Shown here piece by piece: positions 49,230-60,500 of a stretch of 64,000 nt of DNA. Under the pieces are notes generated by a model, which worked only from the letters and a program-made list of their open reading frames with translations, had not been told where the DNA came from and made no database searches. The position numbers were made by a program, and so were the translations under genes. This DNA is from Apostichopus japonicus (Eukaryota > Echinodermata > Holothuroidea > Aspidochirotida > Stichopodidae). The DNA lies in the NCBI RefSeq assembly GCF_037975245.1, contig NC_092572.1, positions 1,709,501 to 1,773,500 of the forward strand. The letters run 5' to 3'. Within the stretch, counting starts at the first letter, position 1. The number at the start of each line of letters is the position of its first letter.

Positions 49230-50560
49230 GGATTCTCAAACGCAACGAAAACACCTTTCAAAGGAAAATGTGCAGTTTAGATGGAAGGTGGACCAAATCA
49301 AGCCCACCGCTCAAGGTTATCTTTTACAAAACGGTCCTTTTGACAAGATTTGGTTTGAGCTTTCCCCAAATGAAATAAAAAATGATCCTCTCCAATCTCA
49401 CCAAGGAATGATCCGGTGCAGCGATCACCGTACCCAGGATACCAAAGGAGAGGAACAATAAAACGATTAACAACTGTAACCTTCCCAGGGAGAGAGAGCC
49501 ACCTCCGACTGAATGTGTCGAGCCTTGCCTCCACCTGATCAGCCTTCTCGGCCCAAGTGGTGGCCTCCGGGGCACCATAACCTAGCCAGATGCCATTTAC
49601 CCTGATCATGACATCTAACCAAGTAGCATCAAATGGGAGGGATTGGCCGCGCCAACCTCCTTAACGCAGCCTTTTGGTCTTGGACTTGTTAAGTCTGGCA
49701 CCAGTAGCCTCTTGGAAGGTGGCCAAAACCTTCGATAAAGACTTGAAGGAGGCGAGGTCCTACGCAATACAAGTGACGTCATCGGCATATTGCACGCTTG
49801 TAACTCTAGCCTTACCCGGTACATTGAAGGGGTTGAAACCCAAGCATCTGTCCAGCGAGGTACTGAGCGTTTCGCTGAAGAGAACATACAACAACGGGGA
49901 GAGGGGACAACCCTGACGGACTCCCCTATGAACCGGGAAGAGACCAGAAGTTAATCCGTTAACATTGACCATGCTCGAGACGTCCTTATATAGTAACGAG
50001 ACCCAACGAATAAACACTGAGTTCAATCCGAAGGACTCTAAGGTTCTGAACAGAAAGTCGTGATCTACCATGTCAAAGGCCTTCTCCTGGTCCAAGGAGA
50101 CCAGTACACATGGCAAATCACGAACTTTAACAAACTCGATCAAGTCTCTCATCAACCAGAGGTTATGTTGAGTACAAGTCTGGAGAGGACCTACAATATC
50201 CGGCATCACATCCGCTAAGCGATTTCCTAATGCTTTGGCCAGGATTTTGTAGTCCACAGTTGACAGCGTTATTGGACGCCTATTTGGGTCCAAAGGGTCT
50301 CCCGACTTTGGGAGGAGAACAATATTTCCAACCCGCTGTGTTTGGCCTTATGTGATTCAACTGGAAAGAGGTAGCGAACACGTCTCTCAAGTCCCCACGA
50401 GAACCTCCCAGAAGGTCCTATAGAAGTCAGCAGGGAGGCCATCGGGACCGGGGGACTTTCCCTTCTTCATCGCTGCTACCGCTGTCCAGAGCTCACCAAC
50501 GGAGAGATTCGAACCCAAGCTATCGTTTTTACTCTGAGAGGGGGGGGGGGGGGTTGTCGA
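49230..50560 (-). mobile_element. fragment of an L1/Tx1-like LINE ORF2 (reverse transcriptase)
   Basis: The longest open part, 49760-50293, holds reverse transcriptase blocks: RPITLSTVDYKILAKALGNR, LVSLDQEKAFDMVDH, RGVRQGCPLSPLLYVLFSE and the catalytic QYADD. Upstream, KKGKSPGPDGLPADFY is seen in another frame. Downstream, WLSLPGKVTVVNRFIVPLLW and FHFIWGK-like blocks (49298-49609) are in further frames. Frameshifts and stops show it is dead. It lies inside the foldback element, so it is a nested insertion or was captured by it. Confidence 0.85.
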
Positions 50561-51179
50561 TACCAGACAACAAGTCTTCCTGGAGATCCTCGCTAACAGC
50601 AGCCCTGGAGTACAGGTTTGAAACGAACGATCTAAATACTTCAGATGACTAGTGACCTGACTTAGCGTGTGTTGTTCGCAGAATTGACGTTGTGTTTATG
50701 AAGGGTGCACAATCGTACAAAATCTCCCAATGAGTCGGTATTCACATCTGGTCGGTTTTCCCTCAAGTTACCCTATTATATAGTTGACTCAATGTAATTG
50801 CCCCCTCATTTGTTCATTTCTGATTTTTACAGCCAGATATATGACATTTCCTTTTTTGCTGGCAGCCATCTTGGATGTTGGCCGCCATCTTTGAAATGGG
50901 TTGCCCAAGCAACATGCCATGACCATCATCTGTTTCAGTGAACCCGGAAACACCTGAATTGACCCCTCATTTGTTCATCTCCGATTTTTACAGCCAGATA
51001 TATGACGTTTCCTTTTTTTCTGGTGGCCATCTTGCATTTTGGCCGCCATCTTGGAAAATCGGAGCCGATCAAGTGGGTTCCACTGATAAAATTAATAGAT
51101 AGGTCGAAAAGAAACTCCATGCCAAATTTGGTACTTTTGTCCGGCCGGTAACGTTAAAGTTGCTAAAGCCACCTAACTA

Positions 51180-54100
51180 CTAGTGATCACAGTTCAGACT
51201 ATTAGAAAACTCTAGTTTTATGGGTTCCAGTCTAATGTTTGTTGATTGATACGAATTAATGGAAACAAAACACATTCTCCCAACTTGATCTTTGTCAATT
51301 ATGTGCATCTTTGACTAACCCAACTGTAACAAGCAGTTTCTCTATCTATATAGGTTTTTTGCCTTTAGTTCTCCTTTAAGTGACGATCGTTTGACGCTTC
51401 GATGCTAAAACGTGACATGCTTCCTATGCCACTTGAGACCAAAAGTTGAGCACTACATCTGGTGTTTTCACAGAGTCCTCCATCTTACAAAAACATTTTT
51501 TTTACAAACGTCAGTGTTTTGTTGCATTTTGGGGGATACTGAAGATCAAAAATGTAATGTACAGCGAAGAGGCCCATGAATGCCATCCACATCAAAGAAC
51601 ACTCTCCCGCCAGTTCTTTCTCTACATATAGCTGAAATGATTCGCTCTCCACTCCCATATCGCACACAATGAAAGCAGTTAACGGTAACTGTAGGCTACA
51701 TGTCCTGGACAGTGGTTCTTTATCAAGACATCAACACTCTCCTGTAGATGAGCAGGGATGTACAGCAAGGCTTTGGCTGTTAAATAGGCAAAGAAACATA
51801 TTCTGTTACATAATGAGTATATAAGGCTCGGACAAAAGCAGACCACTATCTATACCCACTATCGACCAACAAATGTACCAAGTTTGCAGAGTTACAGCAA
51901 TTTGACAAGTTTGACCTTTGACCCCTTAAATTAATTTAAATGAACACATTGGTTATCCATTATAACAACCAACAGGGTCATTCCATGCTAAATGATCAAA
52001 TCTTCAGAAACATCCCCATGTCACCCCCTTACATTTCACTGAAACTGATTACTTGAAACAGTATGTTTCAAACTAATTCACAGAACTTTTTAGCTCTATA
52101 GCCAGAGTGGTTCAGAAGTTATGGCCCTCTGAAAACAGCAAAACATATCATAATTTCAGAGACCTAGCCCAACAACATTGACCAGAGTTCCCTGGAAATG
52201 TAGCCTATATGTGGGTTTTTTTTTGGTAACGTATTAGGACTAAAGTGATAATTTGCTTTCGTTGAGAGCTATAACTTATTAACCTTTGATATTTTGACAT
52301 TCCAGAGAAACTTTTCAACTCATATTTGATTTGATTTCGGTTTTTTTTATATGAAGTGATGATAAGCCAAACCGCAACCCTGACACATCTCTGATAGCAA
52401 GGTGTCTGGATACAGAAGGCTCGATATGTAAAGATCAATACAGATCTAAATATTCAATTGTTCATTACAAGTATCAACTTTGGGCATAGGCTAAACTAAG
52501 ACAGGAATTTTCTGTTTTCTAAAAATAAAGTTTTGTCAAAATACCATATTTTAATCCATATTGATGAGTCTTTGAGACTGCCTACATCTAGCCTTGGATC
52601 ACAATTACATTTGAGATAATACTTGTTTTAAATTCAAATAAAAAATATTCATTTTGACAATTTTATAAAATGACAAATTCCAAGATGTTTCTCTGGTGAA
52701 AATTCCGCCTTAAGTTTAGGCTATACCTCATGTGCAGTATGTACGTGTTGTGTAAGTACAGTACTGCTCACAGTATTTATTGTTTATTGTGACCTTGAGG
52801 GAGTTTATGGCATAAGTAGCTGATGAGGGATCACTTATTCAATCCCTGGCAATTAGATGATCCCAATAATTAAATTTTATGATCAACAGGTGAATAAATT
52901 AACCAGAGCGATTATTTCTAAAGCTTTTCATTAAACTTTCGTCCTCGTGTGTACTGTATCTAGTGCTACTTTAGAGGTAAGGGCAAAAAGGCATTACTAT
53001 TGTTTTTGGTATAGGTCACCTGAGGTCACAGAGGTCACTCACCAAACCCCTCACTGTTACCTGAGTTCCCGAGTAGAGATATCTAGGTATATGGGTCTAA
53101 TTTTCCTACCTGCTGCAATCACAAGTTGGGATCCAACTTTTTTTACTGGGGAGGGGACTTACTTACCATACTTATTGCCCTGGGTGTCTTCTGGAATAAT
53201 ATTTACCCATTCTGCAATTTTCTTGGGGTCTTCATCTTCAACAGCATAGGGATGATATTTGATATTCCAGTGACAAACTTCACCTGTAAGTTCACTTCAG
53301 TCACTCGAAAGAACTCTGCTATAATCTGTAAAGTATTGTACAGCACTGGTGTTAAAACAAAATTCTGTACAATACATGAAATAATGGATAATCTTAAATC
53401 TGATTATTCTAGGATTCACACTCTTGAAAATATGAAGATTTGTATTTAGTTTTTTAAAACTATAGAATCAATAATGCCATAGCTCAACCACAGTACAATG
53501 CTTGATATAATTGAACATTGTAGATGCTGTTCAAATCAAGTTTCTATTGGACACTTGCAGTCACAATACCATATCATAAGTGTTAGTTATTATGAGTGAA
53601 TACTACTGTTTGTGGTGCTCATGAATATTAATCAGTCATGGGATCAGAGATCTAAATCTTGATAATGACACACATGATTTTCACTGTTTGACCTTCTGTG
53701 ATTCAAAATGACCTTTAACCTTCAGTGTTAGAACACTATTTTTTAAGCCAGTAACTTTTTTTGGGAGGCAACTACATCCTGATTTTTTTTTGTCGACAGG
53801 GTTCTATATCTCTTCTACAAAAAAATAATCAGATTATTTCAACATGACGCGATTTGAGTTATTGGCTGTCAAAGACGACCTCTTTTGTACATCGGAGCAA
53901 CTTAACAACTTCATAAATTAATATTGAGAAAGCTAGAACCCTGAAATTTGTTTAGGTGTAAGGAATTAATACTTATATTTGAAGTATATAACCCTGGCAG
54001 CTCTAACATGATTACTTTAGTAAACAATTTGCATCAAAGACCCTTCCTCATGCTGAATCGCAGCATGAAATAGCAACTTTAGAAATGCACAACTTGCAAA

Positions 54101-55094
54101 TATATTATAGTAATAGCATTGTAATCATTATTTCGTAGTTTTTGGACTAGACACAATAAACATTGAAAGATTAAGTACCGTGAAGAAAGGGTTTAGGAGC
54201 ACTTTAAAAATTAAAAATAGCACACTTTTAGTGAAACATACAAAAAATTGAATATTTTGACACTTTTATGTTGACCTAACTCCACAAGACAATGTTTATG
54301 TAGCCTAATGTTTTATATTCCTGAACTATGTGATAGACTCTATAAGCATATGTAATATCAAGAAAATGCCAAATGCCACGGTGGCGACAGATTGAGGAAT
54401 TTCAGTGAGAAAAATCAGCCAATTGTGAATTAATGTAACTGAAATTTTCAGAATTTGCTTATTTTATGATTATGGTGTTCTAATCATACACAAAATTTGA
54501 AAATTTTTGGAGAGGGTGCAGCAACAGCCATCTGTGATTTGACAGGGAATGTCCCTTTACCATACATTCAGGAGTTAAAGTCCTGTAGGGCCTAGCCTAT
54601 TGACTCAATTTAGAAAATTCCTAATGACTGTTTATTTTGTACAGTCGGTCTGCTCACTCTGTTGCAGAGGTATGTGTAGCCTACCGTAACATTAGGGTCT
54701 ACAATTGCAAAGTAGTTAAACTAGGCCTAGCGTAGGCTATCTACTATCTTTTATTGGCCTAACACCGTATCATACTATTGGACACCTACTACTAGGCTAG
54801 TACTTAACTATGCTAGGCTAACGGCCTTTGGCGTAGCCTACTAGTACTACCTGCTTTCGTTTGTTTAAACGTTTCAGGTGGTAGGTCTATTAGATTAATG
54901 AATGTGAATGATACTTATTTATATACAATACACATAATATATGTTTATGATAACATATATTTGTAATCTGAGATTACCTCTTTATCTATCACGGTGACGA
55001 TCAGTATACTGTAACTAGCTGGCTAATAACGTATGTTGTGTGTGAAGCTGCTGTTTATCACATAACATCATATCCATGTGCAACCGGCTAGCAC
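51180..55094. other. intergenic, no supported gene
   Basis: Only short ORFs with no recognisable domain or exon structure. The composition is similar to the surrounding repeats. Confidence 0.45.
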
Positions 55095-55541
55095 CAGCGT
55101 TACCAGCGACAGTTGAACAAAAAACGCTAGATTTGCGAAAATAAAACCACCCTAGAAAACGCTAAATGGTAGTTTCCCTAAATTTCGTGTTGTTTCGAGT
55201 CAATTTAGCACAGATTCGTTGGATGAATGGTCACCAATCACAAAATATATTTTGAATAGTTGATATGAGTGATAGTCTGACCCAGAAAATCTGAAAAAAA
55301 CAATGAAAATTTTCGGTAGGAAATTCCGAAGATTGGGCAAAAATACTCAAAATATATTTGGATGGGTCTCCAAGTAAGAATTTTGTTTAAAAAATCTGAA
55401 AAATGGTCTATTTTTGGTTAATTTAACTAGTTTTAGGCAAAAAAAGCTAGAATTACACAATTAGAAAAAGCGTACTTTACAACCCCAGAAATGACTAAAA
55501 ACGCTAGATCTAGTGTAAAAACGCTAACGCTGGTAACACTG
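55095..55541. mobile_element. hAT-like MITE with 8-bp target site duplication
   Basis: The ends are CAGCGTTACCAGCG and CGCTGGTAACACTG, inverted with one mismatch and fitting the hAT pattern CAGNG...CNCTG. The exact 8-bp direct repeat GCTAGCAC flanks both ends (55087-55094 and 55542-55549). 447 nt, non-coding, with several internal AACGCTA words. Confidence 0.85.
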
Positions 55542-55699
55542 GCTAGCACTACTATTATACTGTACTTATCAACGCGTATAAACGTTGAACGCACGTAAGA
55601 AAAATATACAGACTGTACTGTAACATGCCCAAGAAGTCTGTTTTCGTGCTTTGCTTTTGGCGGGAACATAGTAACGGACGGTCACTACGGTACATGTCA

Positions 55700-56125
55700 G
55701 TATGTAAGGCATATGAGTACCAAAGGGTGTCACGCTGATTCCAACCTTTCAAAGATGTCATCTGACCCCTTACTACCTTAGTCTGACCCCCGTAATGATT
55801 ATCTACAGGTGCCAGTTGTAAATGAGTATCAAAGAGTGTCACGCTGATTCCAAAGGTGTCAACTGACCCCGTCAAATTGTTTTGACTCCACTAGCCGGCT
55901 TATTGCTGGACACCACAGTGGTGTATTTTGACACCTCTATCGAGGTAAAATTGATGATAACACCCAAATGGTGTCAACATAAGAATGTGCATTCTCGGAG
56001 CGATGCAAGAATGACACTCTTGAAGGGGTCATTGTGAGTAACGTACTGTGGGTGTAAAATGCGTAAAAATGGTGTCTATAATACATATACCCTTGAAAAG
56101 TGTCAATTGACACCTAATTTTATTT
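55700..56125. repeat. GTGTC/GACACC-rich repeat, right block
   Basis: A segment ATGAGTAYCAAAGRGTGTCA followed by CGCTGATTCCAA is repeated at about 55710 and 55823. Inverted words such as CACCACAGTGGTG and GTGTCAATTGACACC follow. It resembles 46960-47470 in word content, and the two blocks bracket about 8.2 kb that contains only mobile elements. Confidence 0.55.
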
Positions 56126-57545
56126 TCAGTGTATCGTCGGTATAAAACACTATTGTACAGTCAAAATGTGCAGCTAAGGTCAATACCCACAACTCAGTGT
56201 GCATAGCAGCGATGGTCCAACTAAAGATAACAATGAATCACATTTCATTACTGTCTGCATTTTGTAGCGACAAGAAAAATAACTTTACTTGCAAGCAACG
56301 AAAAAAAAAAAATTCAGAGGACGGTACGCGATTTGAGGCTAGTCTTCAATGCCTTTTATAAAGAATATTCAACGTAGTTGTTAAAGAGAAAATGTTTTAA
56401 ACGTCCTTAAATGATTTCAAAAAGCTTTAAAAAATCAATTTATTAGCGGTGGCATTGAACTTAGTGAATACAGCTAGCTCTTTAGAAAATAAATATGGGG
56501 ATAGTTAAAAGGATGTTCCTCCTCGACAGAGCCAAGCTGAGATACCTGGAATGAACAATTGACCAGTGGGCATTAATTACGAGCAGGAATATAATTTGGT
56601 AGCATATAAATAGTTTATTTATTTCAGTATAAAGGGTTGAATAGTTTTCAGTTCGGGGATACAGTAACCTTCAGGTTTAGCAAGAATATAATCAATATTT
56701 ATTTTTCCTATAACTATGACTTTAATTTCCGATAAAAGGTGAGGTGATGCTTCAAATGAGATGCTTGTTCACATATCAAAGAACCGATTTTTTTTTTAAA
56801 TATGATTCTAAGCTTCGTCAAAGTGGAATGTACCATAAACATAACAATTGCCTGCAAAAGAACAAGTGACCGTTGGTTGCCTTAATATTGCCAGAAAAAT
56901 TAAGTTACTTTTCACTAGGGTAATTGCAAGACAAGAAATTCTTCAAATAGTGTGACTCTTGCCGTAACGTTTTGCTATAAGATTATTTGGAAATGATGAA
57001 GTGAAAGTCGTTACCTGATAAAACAAAATAACTGAAAATCTGCAACTTCTAAGGAATTATATTTGACCACAATAGGACCTTGCTTCTTTCGCATATCGCC
57101 GGACCAGTGACCCTTTAAGCATATTCAAAGAACAACATACGCATTCTCGTTGCTCAAAAGTGGTTGTTACAAAGTAATTTACAATTCATTATCGGAGAGG
57201 TTAAGAACATCATTAACACTTAAGACTGAGCTATAAATACCATTACGCTTTATAAACAAATCTCAATTATTCAATTTCTAGGTTTCGTAGCCTAATGTTT
57301 AATCAACCTGCTGGAAATATCCGCATGTCTGCCCTCTTCATTACGCTACCGTGCGTCCTTCCCCGTAAAACAACAGTATATTGATTAGGTTTCCATTTTT
57401 TAATGGTGACATATTAACAGATATGACTCCATTTCAGCCAATCAGATGAATTTAATATCGATAGACAAGGGTTATAAAATCCAATATTACATCACGTATA
57501 ATATGCACATAACTTGTAACGGCAATACATACATAGGTAGAAATT
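56126..57545. promoter_or_regulatory. upstream region of receptor D
   Basis: No gene supported. About 1.4 kb between the GTGTC repeat block and the leader exon of receptor D. It must hold at least part of the D promoter by position; no specific motif identified. Confidence 0.35.
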
Positions 57546-60500
57546 ATGAAGATATCAAACTTGTGCAGGCTGCTATTTTTGATTTACATTGTGTTCTGCT
57601 TTTGCGGTAAGTAAATCCCTACTCTATCGACCTTGTAATGCTTAAATGTGAAACTGCTGTGTTTATGTTTATGTTTTTGTTATTGTTTTATATTCACAGA
57701 TGCTCAGGAAAGAGCTGTTGCTGTGTGTCATGCAGGAAAAGGAGTTTCACCAGGACAAGTTACTACGTGCGAGAGCTCACATTGTGAACCCGTTTGCCTC
57801 GTTTGTGGTGACTATCTACTCAAAGGAGTAAAATGGATAATGGGTGATGCTTTAATAGCTCAGGGCGAGTTCACTTTTGGAGTTATCAGTGGCTCAAAAG
57901 TAAACAAGTGCCACGGGAATAGTTCCTCGTTAAGTTTTAGTTCATGTCACCAGCGAATAAATACTACCATTCGATGTGTGCTTGATGAAAACGTCTTGGC
58001 CGAATTTAGGCTGGAAGGTCCATCGAAAGGTAAGAACATATTTATTAAGGTAGAGTTCCCTCTTGTACGTCTCCCATTAGGGTTCGAATAAACAGTTGCT
58101 ATGGTAAAAGTTCCTCTTTAAGTTTGAATTCAAATAAATCAAACCACTCGATGCTATTTCGATGGCACAACATTGGCAGAGTTAAAAAAAGATTGTACAA
58201 AAGTAAGCACGATGTTTTGTAAGCCTATAGCAAATTTATTTAAACTATTTACAGTCCATGAATTGAAGTTGTTAATAACTAGACGAAAATAGGCGTCTTC
58301 ATTTACCACATATTTAATACGACAGGCTATATATTTGCCCTTCTTAAATATCGCTAATAAAATAAAGTAATTGAATATCAAAATTAATTCATGTGATATT
58401 TCACTAGTGTTATAGAGAGTCACTGTCAACGCATTTAAATTCCATTTTGCCAGACTTAAACGTATTGACGACATACTTAAATGAGTAAAGAAAGAAGTAA
58501 ATGATGGAGCAGAATTTGGCTCTTCAAAATCCGAATTAAACACTATCATCTGAATTTCAATAACTGATATTCGATTTACCTGTAAAGTCAATATAATGTA
58601 CGATTGGTTTTCATTCGACATGATCTAGTGGGTTTTCTTACTTAAAACAAATTTGTCTTAACACTCAGCCATTTTGAAAGGTTGATCTTGCGTATGATCT
58701 GACAACAATATAGACTATTACGTCAAAAAAGGACTAATCAGTTCAATAGGAGTTTAAACAAATGTAATATTTAGAGGTCATCAGAATAAATGATGCCTTT
58801 TTTCTTCTTTGCTTCAGAAATAGTAACCATATTTGTAGATGGCTATGCATACAGTGATCACATGGACATCAATGAAGTAGGGGGCCCTGTAGTGCTCCAT
58901 TGTATTATACAATATGCCTTGCCACCCGTTACAATGGAATGGTTTGTTGATGAGAAGAAAGTATATACAGAAACCTTTTTAGATTATACGGATGGTACGA
59001 CAAATTTTTCGATACCATTGGTTATAGATGCAAATAGCGTTCAACACTCTATCACCTGCGCAAGTTATGGAAATCATATGGAAAATATGAATCAACATAT
59101 AAATGTTTCAAGTAGCAGGACAATACCAGGTGAGATACGTAGATCAATTCCTGTAAAATATATATCATGACTATTTAGTAAGTCCATGGGATATCCATCC
59201 CATGGTTTATACTTCTCGTATCGTACATATAATACTTACAGCAGTCGTTCGCTATGAATATACAATATCTGGCGACTGATATTCAATTTGCCAGGGTATT
59301 AACATTTAGGAGCTGTGAAATGTTTAACTAGTCGACGGTTTCATTGCCAATCGATTAAATTTATGGTATGGAATGGATACCATCATAATACCAAGTATAG
59401 TAATTAAATAGTCTAGAGCAGTTAGATCTCAAGTAATCCTCATCATAATACAGATTGCGTCTTTTTACAATAAAAAGTCTATAACAAATATCTCTTAAAA
59501 CTTAGTTGATACCGTTATTTTATATAACTTAAATAATACCATGCCAACTAATCATGAAATAAAACTGAACAAAACTGCTGCTATTTGTATCATCCTCTGA
59601 TTCTGGAAAGAAATATGTTCAAACAATGAATGCCGAATTGAGAGCCTCTCGGTTATAGTCAAGTGGGTAGATGCAGTTTTGTTAGCGTCCTTTCGCTTTA
59701 CAGTAATTCAAAATATCAAATAATATGTTCAAACGATGCATGGAGAGCCTTTCAGTTATTGTCAAATGGTTAGTTGCAGTTTCGTAAGCTTCCTGCCTCT
59801 TTATTAGTAAATTAGAAATCAAATTGAAGTGTTTCCTTGTCAGAGAAGCAATAGACATAAGCGTTTGACACCCGGATATGTACAAACAATGTTAATCGTA
59901 TGTTAATGACTTTGGGTATGACAGATATCGTGGTATCATCTGACGAGTGTTAAAAGGAAAATAAAATATAACTGTTAGCAGACTGCTTATCCACTAGAGA
60001 GCCTGTGTAATAGAATGTGTAAACGTAAGTTGGCCTGACGTTTCGATCCTAGCAGGATGTTCTTCTGAGACTAAATGACAACTAACAGTAACAGAAGGGA
60101 CAACAACACACACATAATAAAGACAGGTTAATGAGCATGGTGAACACAAAGAGATATATGTAAGGAGATTAGTAGACAAGGGATGGACAAAAGAAAGCAA
60201 CAGGGGAAGAGGAGAGGTGGGAGATAAACAGTGGAGGGACAAAGAGAGGATTAAGGGAAGGGGCAGGGAATAAACTGGAGAAGGACAAAGACAGATAGGT
60301 GTGGAGAAAAAAGAAAGAAGAAAAAGGAAGAGAGCTGTGAGAAGAGGAATGAGGGGGGGGGGGGATGGGACAAGGGGATATGGAGGAGGAACAGAAGAAA
60401 AGAAGAAAAAAATGTCCTTCCTGAATGTTGAGCCCATGAGGTTGAATGTTGCGAAGGCGTTGCATCCACAGCCTCTCTCTGCTGATTCGTACTAAGTCAG

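Larger units (their letters stand above)
48057..51179. mobile_element. 3.1-kb foldback element with AAGATGGCGGC-bearing inverted arms
   Basis: Left arm 48057-48360 and right arm about 50785-51179 are inverted copies, both beginning TAGTYAGGTGGCTT and sharing ACGTTACCGGCCGGACAAAA. Each arm has AAGATGGCGGC or close variants several times, within an internal repeat of about 120 nt. CTA flanks both ends (48054-48056 and 51180-51182), a possible 3-bp target duplication. No transposase is seen, so it is non-autonomous. The interior holds a MITE and an unrelated LINE fragment. Confidence 0.75.

Noticed and set aside
52947-53449. Two overlapping plus-strand ORFs of about 100 codons
   Set aside because: No recognisable domain, leader or splice partners.
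58154-58621. 155-codon minus-strand ORF in the intron of gene D
   Set aside because: No domain, AT-driven composition and overlap with the decayed exon copy; most likely chance.
59994-60437. 147-codon Pro/Leu/Ser-rich ORF
   Set aside because: Lies in the polypyrimidine 3' UTR of the Penelope-like element.
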